From assembly GCA_011032825.1 (NCBI GenBank), contig JAADJZ010000004.1:1426001-1490000 (forward strand): 64,000 bases of DNA, written 5' to 3'. The notes below the pieces were generated by a model, which made no database searches, was not told where the DNA came from, and saw only the letters and a list, made by a program, of their open reading frames with translations. A program made the position numbers and the translations under genes. Position 1 is the stretch's first letter. Each line of letters starts with the position of its first letter. Origin of the DNA: Massariosphaeria phaeospora. Its lineage: Eukaryota; Ascomycota; Dothideomycetes; Pleosporales. Below are positions 11,615-22,500 of the stretch, piece after piece.

Positions 11615-12502
11615 ATGACGGACACGAGGGCTCCAGCGCCGATGACGACCACAGCGCCCACGCCGTCGTTCCTGAAGCGCTCATCGACGATATGGCGGCG
11701 GCTCTCGAGACGCATGCCGCGGTCGATGGAGGGCGATGGCGTTGGCGGGGCGGACGAGCACAAGACTACACAGAATGAGGCGCGAGTGCCGCAACGGTTA
11801 CAGCGACGCCGGACGGATGCTGCTGCGGCGCTTCAGAGTGGGGAGAACAGGAAGATGAGACAGGGTAACGTCGTTGCGCACATCCAGCGCGTCGACGCGC
11901 CGCCGTCTACGAATCGCAGCCGCACGCATACGCGCACGCAATCCAGCGCCCACACAAGCACGCATGCCAGCACGAAAACCAGCACGCATTCAAGCGCCCA
12001 CACCACCCCGCCCACCACCGCCCCCTCAACCCCACCCCATACCAGTACACCCCCCCGCGCCCGCGCCCTCCCCAGCACCCTCCCCACAACCTCCTTCCCC
12101 TCCCCCTCCCCGCACATCCACACCGTACCCTGGCACCTCCCTCTCACGCCCTCGCAAATCCACACTTTGATCCTCGGTTTCGCGCCGCAGTCCATGGACG
12201 ATAAGTGGTTCATCTACGCCGAGGGCCCGGACCGCAGCGGGAAGCTGAAGGTGCATTTTCACCGCAGTTGGACGGGGCTGAAGATCGCGGAGCTGTTTGT
12301 TGTGGTGGATATGGAGGGGGGTGTGGAAGGGGAGAAGGGGGGGGAAGAGGGGAGGGGGAAGGGGAAAGGGGGTGGTGGGAGGATTGTAGGCGTTAAGTGG
12401 AATGGCGGGGAGGAGACGAATGGGTTGGAGAGGGAGGAGGCGAGGTATATGGTGAGGACGACGTGTCGGTGGGTGCTGGGCGTGGAGTTGGAGGGGGAGT
12501 GA
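11615..12502 (+). CDS. Hypothetical protein with Ser/Thr/His/Pro low-complexity region and conserved C-terminal domain
   Basis: Single-exon frame of 295 residues from the first ATG (MTDTRAPAP); the frame is open further upstream but only with non-ATG codons. About residues 95-180 are disordered, rich in Thr, His, Ser and Pro, with repeats of the type HTSTHAST. The C-terminal part (SMDDKWFIYAEGPDRSG, then LKVHFHRSWTGLKIAELFVV) reads like a small folded domain that I have the impression of seeing in other fungal proteins; I cannot name it. It is interrupted by a Gly/Glu/Lys-rich insert (MEGGVEGEKGGEEGRGK) before the final RYMVRTTCRWVLGVEL. The coding strand is pyrimidine-rich at 12000-12130 and purine-rich at 12300-12490. 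No function is proposed. Confidence 0.7.
   Translation: MTDTRAPAPMTTTAPTPSFLKRSSTIWRRLSRRMPRSMEGDGVGGADEHKTTQNEARVPQRLQRRRTDAAAALQSGENRKMRQGNVVAHIQRVDAPPSTNRSRTHTRTQSSAHTSTHASTKTSTHSSAHTTPPTTAPSTPPHTSTPPRARALPSTLPTTSFPSPSPHIHTVPWHLPLTPSQIHTLILGFAPQSMDDKWFIYAEGPDRSGKLKVHFHRSWTGLKIAELFVVVDMEGGVEGEKGGEEGRGKGKGGGGRIVGVKWNGGEETNGLEREEARYMVRTTCRWVLGVELEGE
12310..12400 (+). other. G-run tract (potential G-quadruplex) inside a coding region
   Basis: Multiple runs of three or more G occur within about 90 bases on the coding strand, closely enough spaced to meet the usual quadruplex pattern. It encodes the Gly/Glu/Lys-rich insert of the 11615-12502 protein. Confidence 0.5.
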
Positions 12503-12877
12503 GGGCGTGGTTTCATAGGCGGCGAGCAAGCGATGGGAGGGGGCTGAAGCGGTAAACGATTTGTGCGTGTGCTTGACGATGAGAATACCCGGGCGGCTTT
12601 CTCTGGTTTTCTTCTTTTTTTTTTGGTTTCGTCGAGCGTTTTTTATGGGGGCGTGGTGTATGAACGTATGAATATTTGGAAATGGGAAACACATGAGATA
12701 TGAACGGGTTTCTTTGGGTTTTCTTTTTTATCTTGTTGGATGTATGTTGTGGGTCGTTTGATAGCCTTCTAATATCACGGTTTCTTGTCTTCATTTTCTG
12801 ATGGCCAGCAAAAACTTCATTGCCCACCATCTCCTAGCAGACAGACGGATAAAGCAGCTCGTCTCCTTACACCTGAC
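12503..12877. other. Convergent 3' region
   Basis: 375 bp between the 3' ends of a plus-strand and a minus-strand gene. It contains T-rich tracts around 12606-12625 and 12720-12735, consistent with transcript ends on the plus strand. No gene was seen. Confidence 0.45.
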
Positions 12878-14165
12878 CTACTTTTTGAACTTGTTGAACA
12901 AGCCCCTTGCCTCGCTAACCAATGCTTTGACTTCTTTCTTGACATCCACACTCCCACCCCCACCTCCATGCCCATGCCCATGCCCATGCGCCCCAGCAAT
13001 ACACGCCCCACCCCCACAAGCCAACCCATCACACCCCGCCAAAAAATGATTAACATCCTTACAGCAGCTCCTACACTCGCCATTCCCCATAAACGGACCC
13101 TGCGGACTCCACCCCACCCTCATAACCCTCGCCTTGCGGCCCTCCCAGCCCGTCTTCGCATCCGTCGCATGGAACACGCCCCAGACCTCCGGGCCCGCCG
13201 GTCCAGTGACGGACACGAAGTTGCCGTGGCCAGGCCCATACGGTGGCGTGTCATCATGCGCGGCCGTGAGCAGCGGCCGCGCCGCCTTGCTCCAGTTCTT
13301 CGCGTCGAGCGGCGAGCCGCCCGTGTACCACAGGACGTTCATCTTGTACTCGCTGGTCCAGGAGCCCGCGCACGAGTACGCGATACCGGCCCACTTTCCG
13401 TCGGGACTGCACAGGAACTGCGGGCCCTCGTTGATGCCGGACGAGCCGCTGAACTCCCAGCGCTGGTCGGGCGTCGACAGGCGCACGGGGCGGCCGGTGC
13501 ATTGCGTCGGGGATGCCATCTCGATGATGTAGATCTCCTGCTTGGACTCGTCTTTGCCGACGCCGAGCGGCCAGCCGGAGTACACGAAGCAGAGGCCGCC
13601 GTGCAGCGTGATCACCGTGCCGTCGATGGCCCATTGCTCGGGCGGCATGCCGCCGAGCGGGCCGTGGTACGACCATGTGTGCGAGTCGAGGGGCGACGCG
13701 TCGGCGGGGGGGCCGGCGAGTACAAACATGCGGTGGCTGCGGTTGCCGTGTTTGGGGTCGTCGGCCGCAAAGTAGACGTACCAGCGTCCCTGAATGGAGT
13801 GCAGTTCCGGCGCCCAGATGTCGCCTGAGTACGGCGTGTTAGGTGGGGGCCGCCAGATAACGTCTTTTCGGGCTTTCCGCTCGAAGTCGAACAGTGAGTC
13901 GGCAGTCCAGATTTCGATGCGATCGCCGCATGTGAATGTCTGGCGATATCAGTCAAGGTGTGTTGCGAGGGAGTCTGTGCGGAGACTGAGTCTGCGCCGT
14001 CGTTCTCAGTCAACTTACCATATAGTAAACGCCCTTATCCCATAGCACATACGGGTCCGCGCACGAACTGTCCGTAATTGTGAGAATATGGTCATTGTAT
14101 TGCGGCGGCGGCTGCGTATGCTGGTGCTGAGGTTGATGCGCAGACGCTCCTGGATAGTTCGCCAT
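12878..14165 (-). CDS. Glycoside hydrolase family 43-like protein (arabinofuranosidase-type), apparently non-secreted
   Basis: Two exons (14019-14165, 12878-13939) encode 402 residues. The five-bladed-propeller signature of GH43 is visible: SCADPYVLWDKGVYYM (35-49) with the presumed catalytic-base Asp, then IWAPELHSIQGRWYVYFAADD, WAIDGTVITLHGGLCFVYSGW and INEGPQFL. Family members cleave arabinose- or xylose-containing side chains and oligosaccharides of plant cell walls. Unusually, the N-terminus (MANYPGASAHQPQHQHTQPP) is polar, with no signal peptide. The C-terminus adds a Cys-rich stretch (CRSCCKDVNHFLAGCDGLACGG), a HGHGHGHGG repeat and a final charged helix (VKKEVKALVSEARGLFNKFKK). An upstream exon carrying a signal peptide is not excluded, but none is obvious. 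A TATATA element lies 51 bp before the ATG. Confidence 0.86.
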
Positions 14166-14814
14166 GTTCAAGCCGCTTCTTCCCAAACTCTTAATTTAAT
14201 CACAGCTAGATTGGGTATATATGAAGGAAGATGAAGTTGGGCGCTTTTAGATGTAGAAGGCATGAAAACAAGTCGTGTGGCTGTGTATACCTGGCAGCGC
14301 ATCGCATCGGGTCTGGTGACGTCATTCATTAGCGGGGTATCACTGTGATATTTCGACTGTGGGCTCGATGGCTTCGCTCTTCCAAAACTGAAAAACGAGT
14401 GAGTAGTGAGCAGCGCTCCGCAGATTCGAATAGTCCCATGTATCTCCAGGTCCAATATAGTGGATATCCAGGCTCGGATTCGGCCCCCTATTTAAGCTGC
14501 CGTGGCTGTGCTGACACTGCCTCACTCCATCATGCAATCCTGCAGGTACACTATTTTGGTCGAGAATCTGTAATCATAGTGCAGATGCGAGGCTGCCACT
14601 TGCAGCACAGCTAAACCTGGGTATTCCAGGCACCCGTCGACGTCTTCATAAGCTCCGCAATCCCACCACCACCACCCGCATTCACGACTCCTAGACCCGC
14701 ACACTAATTTGTATCAATCGCTAAAGAAACCCCTCTTGTTTGGTCTACCTCATAAACCTACGAGGATTAATCGGAACTACTTCCAAAAGCAAAGCACCGC
14801 AACAAACCATAACG
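14166..14814. other. Divergent promoter region (GH43-like and F-box-like genes)
   Basis: 649 bp between two divergently transcribed genes; no gene supported. It holds the TATATA element of the GH43-like gene near 14216-14222 and the leader of the plus-strand gene. Confidence 0.45.
14216..14222 (-). promoter_or_regulatory. TATA-like element of the GH43-like gene
   Basis: TATATAT 51 bp upstream of the ATG at 14165. The distance is short for a core promoter plus leader, so the assignment is tentative. Confidence 0.35.
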
Positions 14815-15906
14815 ATGGGGTCCCCGCAAAGTAAACAGCGCTCACCAGAGCCGGCATCCCAACCACAAGTCGCCCCTCCTCACACCTCTCCCCAAACCCA
14901 CTCCCCCCTAATGAGACTCCCCGTCGAGCTCCGTCTCCTCATCTGGGAAGCATACATGTCTCCCGACCCCCCCGCCAGCAAAAAAGACACCATCATGCTC
15001 TTCACCCACGTCCGCGAGCGCCTCGAAGCCTTCCAATGCACTGCAGACCGTTACCAGCCCACAAAACCAGACGACTTGAACCCCCGCTGCAGCTGCGGCA
15101 AACACGACTGGCGGACAGATCTGGCGGAGTGGTCGCACGCGAACAGGCGGTACATCGACGTCCTACCTCTACTAGACATTTGCAAAACGATGTAAGTTGA
15201 CCAAGTCATATCTTCGTACGCATAACTTGCCTTTCCCATCCCACATACCTCTAGCTCTACACCAATACACAATCTAATTCCGCCTCCGCCCCATCACAGC
15301 AGCACCGAAGTCCTCACCCTACTCACGCCCCTCACCTTCCGCGACACCGACTCCTTCCTCGTCTTCTGCGCCTCCATCCCACCCGCAACGCTCCACCTCA
15401 TCCGCTCTGTAACCTTGACTTTCACGTCGCTGCACACCACGCCCGCGGTCAAGGACCTCGAGCTCTACCCGCAAGCTATGCTCGCCTCGCCCTACGGCAT
15501 CTACGGCCACGACCACATCAACGGGACCTGGAGTCGCGACAGCGCGCTTTTTGCACATGCGCGGTACGTGCACGTGCTGCCGCATGTGGCTGGGTCTGGG
15601 GCTGCGCAGGATGGGAAGGGCGCGTGGGAGACGGCGTGTGCGGTTCTGGCGCGTATGCGTGGGTTGGAGCGGTTCCGGCTTGTGGTGGTGACGGATAGGG
15701 TGGGCACGCATCGGGATCAGGTTAGGGGGTTGGGGAATGAGGAGGCGGTAAGGAAGCTAGTGTTTGCGCCGTTGGAGCCGGTGAGGGAGAGGGGGTTGGA
15801 GTGGTTTGAGGCGAAGGTGGGGTCGTTGGCTATGGAGGGGAGTGCGCGTGAGGGGGCGGGGGAGAATTATGTGTCGCCGGCAGGGGGCGATGAAGCAGTT
15901 CTCTAG
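14815..15906 (+). CDS. F-box-like / DUF7730-type fungal protein
   Basis: Two exons (14815-15191, 15300-15906) joined across a 108-bp intron give 327 residues. After a disordered Pro/Ser/Gln-rich N-terminus comes LMRLPVELRLLIWEAYM (about 32-48), the short helix pair typical of fungal DUF7730/F-box-like proteins, followed by LLDICKTI at the exon junction, the usual second landmark. The remainder fits the leucine-rich, strand-rich body of that family. Such proteins may recruit substrates to SCF ubiquitin ligases, but most are unstudied, so the function is unknown. The start is the first ATG in frame (MGSPQSKQ). Codon use flips sharply inside exon 2: codons to about 15540 mostly end in C, after that mostly in G. 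Confidence 0.78.
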
Positions 15907-16757
15907 TTGTCTCGTAGCTCATGCTCATGCACATAGCCAATTGGGGGTTGGGTTGGGGGTTGTACTAATCTAATCAACTTCGCCCACTTCATCGCCTTCA
16001 CTGTACGCCTCTACAGGACGTCATCTTCCAGGTTGTTCAATAGCACTCCCACCTCTAGACAATGCTCTCGGCAACTCAACCCAAATCCTAAATCTATGTT
16101 GTAGAGCAAAACTGCATGGGCGGTCAATCAATCACAGCGAATGTGCCCGGGCGGCGAATCAAAACACACTGTTGGCCTGCTTTCTTTGAGACAGTAAAAG
16201 ACCTAGTTCTATACAGCTCGATTAAAACAGAAATCGTTCTGCTTAGCTCAGCTCAACTAAACAGAACCAGTACTCTACAGCACAGAAAACAAAGATACTA
16301 GAACATCACATCCCACCAAGTCCACCCGTCACTTCAATCCAATTCAATCCAATAACCTAGCCGCGATACCAGCCTCCAGCCTCCAACTCCCATTCTCACC
16401 ATGCACGTCCACCCCAAACACGCATCTTCGCTAGCAAATGTATGACGTAGCCCTTTCCCGCAATCCTTTCTCACGCACATATACCAAGCGAGGAGAAAGG
16501 GCTATGTATTGGGAGAGACGGCTGATATCTGACGACTGGCTCGGATCGCGGTATAATGATGTATTCTGCAGGGATGGCACGATGACAAAGGGAGGAGGGG
16601 AGAGGGGATAGATAGGGGAAGTACTGTGGAGAGTCATAAGTACCACGTACACAACTCCGCAAACATCCAACTCCGTTCCATTTTCTGCAATCAGATGCGA
16701 TCTCCATCGCGTGTCTGTGGGTCGGTATCCCCTTTGTTGACTGTATGTAGGTTCGCG

Positions 16758-16780
16758 ACTCAACTCAACTCAACTCAACT
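16758..16780. repeat. CTCAA pentanucleotide microsatellite
   Basis: Four to five perfect tandem copies of the five-base unit, in an intergenic region. Confidence 0.8.
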
Positions 16781-17024
16781 GCAACGATTGCATAGTATAT
16801 TGACTCAACCTGTTGGCCCTTTGTGGGTTAATTGAGCAGTGCGGTAACTCAGTCGTTGAGTCTTTGTTGAGTTCTTGACTACTAAATCCAGTTCCCCATC
16901 TCAAGGCACAGTCTGCGTTGCAAACCTGTGAGATGCCTTCACGCGTTAGTCACCTCATCATGATGCTCGAGTGTCAGAAATTGAATCATAGACCATTTTA
17001 CAATAGAAGTTGGATACAGGCGTC

Positions 17025-17094
17025 GCTCTTTAGCTCAACTGGCTAGGCGAGAGCCACACGGCCTCGACCCACCAGTGCCGGCGTTACTCTCGCC
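17025..17094 (+). other. tRNA-like D-arm with strong inverted repeat
   Basis: TAGCTCAACTGG (17031-17042) fits the A-box/D-arm pattern of tRNA genes. It is followed by GGCGAGAG (17046-17053), which pairs perfectly with CTCTCGCC (17087-17094). There is no good B-box (GGTTCRANNCC) and no full cloverleaf, so this is at most a tRNA relic or an unrelated hairpin. Confidence 0.25.
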
Positions 17095-17199
17095 GAGTAA
17101 TTCTAAGAACAGAACCGAACAACATTGAACTGAACTGAACTGCCAGCTACACATAACAATCTAACCCATAAACGATCTGCTGCTTCGCCCTCTCTCCCC

Positions 17200-18399
17200 C
17201 TACCCCAACCCCGGCGTATCCCCCACCCGAAACACAAACTTCACCGCACTCGCCTTCCCCTCCCTCAAATCATCCAACCCCCTCTGCACGCCCTCCAACC
17301 CCCCCTCCACCACCTCAAACGGATGCGGCCTAAACCACCCCTCGCCCAACCCCCTCGCAAAATACCGAAACCACAAATACGCAAAATCCTTCGCCTTCGT
17401 ATGCGCGTCGCCCACCATCGTCAGCGGCAGCCCAATCGTCTCCGGAATGCCGTCTTTCTCGTTAGCCGGCAGCACCGTGGTAATCGCGCCGCGTGTGCTG
17501 CCCATGGCCTGCGCGATGTTCTGGTACGAGTTGTGCTCCGACGTGGCGTCGAAGGCGTGCGCGAGGGTTAGGCCCGATGGCACGGCGTCGCGGATGCCCT
17601 GGATGATGGAGGAGGAGCCCAGCCGATAGTCGATGATGGTGTCGCCTTTGGCGCGGTCGAGCAGCGTCTCCACGTAGGGGGCGCCGCGGCCCGCGACGGC
17701 GATGATCGGGTGGATGCCGGCTTTCGTGGCGAGCTTGATGGCGAAGGCGCCGACGGCGGAGGCACCGCCGTAGACGACGAGGGGGATTGGGTGAGAGGGA
17801 GGGGTCCAGGGCGCGGGGAGGGCGAGCGAGATGTGCAGGCCGATGGCGGCGGTCATGGCGGCGAGCGGGATGGTGGATGCTTCTAGAGGGGGGTGGTAGT
17901 TAGCAGGGGGGTCGTGCCATGAGTTCATGGTTCTAGGGGCGCGGGCGAACCTACCTTCAAAAGACACCTTGTCCGGCAGCTTGAACGTCGTGTGCTGCCA
18001 CCCAACCGCGTACTCCGCAAAACTGCCTCCTGCCGTCATCATCTCATGGAACGACGCAACGCGGTCCCCCTTCTTGAACTCCCAGACATCAGAGCCGACG
18101 GCGTGCACGATGCCCGCAATGTCGTCACCCGAGTTCAGCGTCTTGTTGGTCCATTTTGCATATTTCCTATAAGTCGACTTAGTTAGCGCTGTGTACACGG
18201 GAAGTGTGAAGTCCGCAGGATACAGTTTCCGATTTGACAGACAAGAAGAAGAAGAACAATCCACCACAACTCACCAATCCTTCGGATTACTCCCCGAAAC
18301 CACGACCTTGATAACCAACTGCTCAGGCCCCGGCTCCGGCACCGGCGAATCCACAATGCGCACCTTGAACGTGCCAGCCTCGACCAGTGCTTCCTTCAT
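17200..18399 (-). CDS. Zinc-type alcohol dehydrogenase / quinone oxidoreductase-like MDR protein
   Basis: Three exons (18275-18399, 17955-18166, 17200-17882) encode 339 residues. The N-terminal GroES-like fold is recognisable (KVRIVDSPVPEPGPEQLVIKV, then SGSNPKDWKYA and GDDIAGIVHAVGS), followed by GDRVASFHEM and the Rossmann core VVYGGASAVGAFAIKLA. The catalytic-zinc ligands of true alcohol dehydrogenases are absent, placing it with the NADPH quinone-oxidoreductase or enoyl-reductase-like branch, cytosolic enzymes that reduce activated C=C bonds or quinones. In fungi relatives act as trans-acting enoyl reductases of polyketide synthases, but no synthase is in the window, so the substrate is unknown. 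The second intron is open in frame, so splicing there rests on its good donor and CTAAC branch site. Confidence 0.9.
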
Positions 18400-18433
18400 C
18401 TTATCACGTTCCAGCTCTTACTACGCCTTTGTG

Positions 18434-18441
18434 TATATATA
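18434..18441 (-). promoter_or_regulatory. TATA-like element of the MDR gene
   Basis: TATATATA 35 bp upstream of the ATG at 18399. It is close to the start, so it may sit in the leader rather than set initiation. Confidence 0.3.
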
Positions 18442-18732
18442 CCAAATGAGAGTATAGGTAAACGACTTCTAAGAATCCCAGCTCAGCTCAGCTCAGCTGT
18501 CAAATAATCGCAGGTTAGGTAGTTTGGATGATAGTTAGATAGCTCCCCACAGCGGGGTACCTCCGTAGCTTTTATACCCCCCGCCTACGACAACGCGTCA
18601 CGCAATCGCCATCATTATTAATGCTACCGGTACCCCTACTACTTTACCCTAGCTCAGCCTACCCAGGTGCAAAAGCGGGGTGTTAAACGGTCCGTCTCTT
18701 CAACACCCGGCGCCGGTGCAACAAGTTGACGT

Positions 18733-18925
18733 GAGCATTTGGTCCGTGTGCAAAAAGCGGACCTCGGGAGTGGCGGGGAGCTAGATAGGTGCCCGTATGT
18801 GCGTGGGTGGGCACGACATTCCACATCTCCGAGCAAACTACGAAACATGTCCGAGTGAACAACGTCAGCCCAGTCTGCAGGGACTCTAGCCGCACCGAAG
18901 CATTTTGGTGCGTGTGCAAAAAGCG
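18733..18925. repeat. Two copies of a ~26-bp conserved block in a diverged repeat
   Basis: GCATTTGGTCCGTGTGCAAA... at 18735 and GCATTTTGGTGCGTGTGCAA... at 18900 differ by one substitution and one inserted T over about 25 bases; spacing is about 165 bp. Flanking sequence also shows weaker similarity (GAGATAAGTAGG-like against GAGCTAGATAGG). Confidence 0.6.
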
Positions 18926-19503
18926 CGTCCTAAGCCCAGGCCTCCAGCCGAGATAAGTAGGCTTGCACCTCTCCAAGTCTGTAGACATGTAGATATGTCA
19001 GCAGATCGGATCGGTTCGCCGGGTTCGGATTTGGTGCAATGCATACTCCATGTGAGGACCGCACCCAAAGAGTACGAAGATAGATAATACCATTTACCAG
19101 CATTTCTGCACACGAGCAGCAATACCAAAGACCAGACAAGCCCACACACAGGCCTAGGCAAGACTCGCGCTCCAATTTCGACATGATTGATAGTTTGAAG
19201 AGAGGTCCCCCCAGTAAACAAACGCCCATCGTCCAATCCAGCTATCGACGACAATGACATACCCAAACCAAAAACGCCGACCAAACAATGCACCCGGAGT
19301 AGCCCAAACACTGCCAAAGACAAAATCTCACATCCAGCTCGGCACAACTCGACATTCCATACAAACGCCCCCCTCGCCAACGCCGCTCAAGCCGACCGTT
19401 AACCCCCTTTCGGAGAAAGATCCAAGAAACCAACAACATCAAACCCCCCAACGCGCGCCCTAAACAAACGCGTCAGTCAACAACCGACAAAAAAAGCTAC
19501 GCA

Positions 19504-22500
19504 TCAACGCCAAGCCCCCTTGCCCGCGCCCATCAAACTCCCTCTGCCCAAGGAAGTACTGCTCACCCGCATCGGCGCCGCCTTCAACCCCGGCACATCC
19601 CGCAGCCGGTCCGCCTCGCCCGCCGCCGGCGCCGCCAACGTGGTGCGGCGCATCGCGCCTTTGAGTATGGGCGCCGAGCGCGGGCTGAGCACGCTGTTCT
19701 TCCAGTCGGCGCCGTCGCGCTCGCTCTTGACCATGCGGCGCGCCGCGCTGGCCGAGAAGAGCGCGTTCTCGTTAGGCGGGCTGCATGAGGTGGCGGCCGT
19801 GGGGCTGCGGCGGCGGTGTGTGCGGTTTACGGCTGCGGCGGAGCCCCCCTGGTTGGTGGACGAGCGGCGCTTCAGCGTGGAGCCGATTTTGCGGGCATCC
19901 GAATTCGACCATTTGTCTTCGTCGGAGCCGGAGGAGTTGCCACAGCTCTCTGACGGGGTGACGTCCGATGAGGCGGGAGCGTTCTCGACGGCGCTCAACC
20001 CTGAGGGACGGATTGAGTTGGTGCCAATCTCCCTCAGCGGAGAGATTGGCGAGCTCTCCGAATCCGACAAAGCGCCCATCATTGGCGGTGACCCGTCCGT
20101 CCTTTTCAACAAGAACCCTGTTTGAAAACGGCTGGAGCGAGGCTTCGACAGGTCCATGGATGTCTTGGGAGGAGATGGTATCGGAGACGAGCCGTTCTGG
20201 TCCATCATTTGCGCGTGTATAGGGGCGGAATATGTTGGGGGTGGAAGCTCAATTGAAGAGACTGTAGGCGTCGTTTCTGTGTGCTCCGGTGTTTTCTCAA
20301 ACTCTGCAAGCGCACCGTTGTCGTTCTCGTCTCGCCAGCGCACGCCACGCTTACCCTTGGACGGAGACTTCTTCCTCACAGGTGAGAACTGGACGCCCTT
20401 TTTGGCAACGCCGAGCTTTCGGCGCCGTGGAGATCCCTTCATCGGCGAAGCAGTCAGATGAGGCGCTTCCGTCAAACTTGGCATAGGCAGAGCTCGCATT
20501 GGTGACGGCCCTACGATGTTCATGGGCTTCCTTCGTTTCGGTGTCCCTCTGTGGCTGGGAGCGAAGTACTCAGTGACCGGAAGACCACCATCAGGCCGGA
20601 TAGCCTGTGAAGTTGCGTTTGTACACGACGACATAATCTTAGTGAGAACCTTGCGTGCTGCCTGGACGGCCTCCTCTTCGTCCATCTGGGTGATTTGACT
20701 GAGAATTGCAACAGTTTCGAGGTGCGCTTGTACAAGGACTTGGACGATCGCCGCATCGCCACCTCTGTCTTGTTCTATAAGCGCAGCGTACACTTCTCGC
20801 TCGGCGTTGGACTTGAGCAGTTCATACTCTCTGTTGAGATTGGCTGAATCGTTACCGTCGGTGGAACCATCCACTTCACTCAACTGCCTCAGGCCGACGT
20901 GGAGAGCGGTATCCAGTTTGCTTGACCAATTTGTCCGATCCAACCTCCTATGGCAGTGCTGTCGGGTTTGTTCGAGCTCCACCGAGATCCCAACGGCAGT
21001 GTCTCGCATAGCCGACACCTGCGAAGGTAGGTCTTCCCTTTCCCGGATCTCTCGGACATTGTCGAACGCTGCAATCCAAGCGGAGATGAGTGAGACGCGC
21101 TTCTCCGCCTGCTTGGAAGTCTTCATTGTCTGCAGTCTTTCTCGCCGTTCCTGGTCGGAGTCGGTATATGCCTGGCGCAAGCGAACGATGGCGTCCCTCA
21201 AGATGCCCTCCCTCTTCTCACTCTGTTTCTGGAACTTGACGAATGCACCGCCCTCGGAATCTTTCTGCTTCTTCAGCAACTCGTCGATCATCGCCCTTTG
21301 CTCATCAATCTTTTTCAGGTAATCCTTCACGTGTCGATTTACGTTGAATATATTCTTTGTGACCTTTGTCTGAATATTCTTCGCCCTATTGGCGTAGCGC
21401 AAAGTGTTCTGGGTCTCGTCGAAGTGGGCGCTCGACGGACTAACGCACACAATCATGACGGTTCGACAGTTGCCTCCTAGCGAGAACTTCAGCAGCCGGG
21501 TGAGCTTTGAATTCCGGTATGGAACATGATTGCGTTTGCGCACATCGCAAAGAGCGTTGATACAGCTGCCGAGGGCGAGTAGTGATTTGTTAATGTTAGC
21601 GCCCTCTAGCAGGCGCTCGCCGCGGTTCTTCGTCGCACTCGCCCGCTCGCTTCCGGCGAGATCTATTATGCTCAGTGTTGCCATGGTGTGCGGTTCGTTC
21701 ACGGATGCGTTCCGGTCTCGAGACGATACGTTGATTTGTAGTACGGCGTGTGATCGCGACGAGGTTGCGTTGGCTTCCGTGGGCGACATGGTTCGGTACT
21801 CGTTGCCGCGGATGATTATGTCCATGACCTCTTGCACCTAGCATTGCGTTAGGGATGATCCCGATTCGAGATGATTAACTCACATTCTGCGGGCGATGGC
21901 TAGACAGTCCGGCTACCGAAACAGCCTGGTTTGCATCTTCTCGCAACATTAGGGTTTGTTTGCTCCCACCCTCGACCAGCAGATCACGAATGGTCTCATT
22001 GTATATCTCGAGGTACGACAGCGTGATCTCGGTGACCTTTTCTTCTTGCAGTTCGCCGATCTTCTCGAACAGCTCTTGCATGGTGAGGAAGATGATTCCG
22101 GGCTGTTGCGACGTTCCCCTGTGTGCTGGTCAGATTGGGTGTGGAACGGGAGGCTGATCCACTACCTACGTGATTGTATGAGTCTTTCCGCAGCCCGTGG
22201 CGCCGTACGCAAATACTGTAGCGTTGTAGCCGTCCAGCACGCTGTCCAGCAGGGGCTTTGTGGTGGATTCGTAGACATCGCCCTGGGTGGTGCTCTCGTC
22301 AAACACCCGGTCGAACGCAAACGTCTGGTCCTTGACCCGCTTCCCGCTCGGTCCAATGAGAGATCGCGAGAAGCGCTGCACTGGGTTGTCTTCGGGAGGG
22401 TCGAATATCCTAGATCCGCATTAGCCTGCACCCGCAACAACCGGCGGGGGCCATCGTACAAGCACCGCTCGTCCACCACCTTGATCACCGGCCGGATGCC

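Larger units (their letters stand above)
15907..17199. other. 1.3-kb intergenic region with CTCAA repeats and a tRNA-like hairpin
   Basis: No gene supported. It contains a CTCAA pentanucleotide run (16758-16780), GAACT repeats (about 17120-17140) and an inverted repeat whose left flank resembles a tRNA D-arm (17025-17094). The flanking genes converge on it, so it should hold both 3' ends. Confidence 0.45.
18400..19503. other. 1.1-kb intergenic region with diverged repeats
   Basis: No gene supported. A tandem AGCTC repeat lies at about 18480-18500, and copies of a GTGTGCAAAAAGCG-containing repeat at 18733-18760 and 18897-18925, with a shorter match near 18667. It separates the MDR promoter from the 3' end of the kinesin gene. 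Confidence 0.45.

Noticed and set aside
12026..12694. 222-codon minus-strand frame overlapping the 11615 gene
   Set aside because: Antisense shadow of a low-complexity G/C-rich region; Pro/His-rich with no family.
6548..18399. Secondary-metabolite cluster built from SDR, MDR and HET genes
   Set aside because: No polyketide synthase, NRPS, terpene synthase, P450 or pathway regulator is present; these genes are scattered between unrelated ones.
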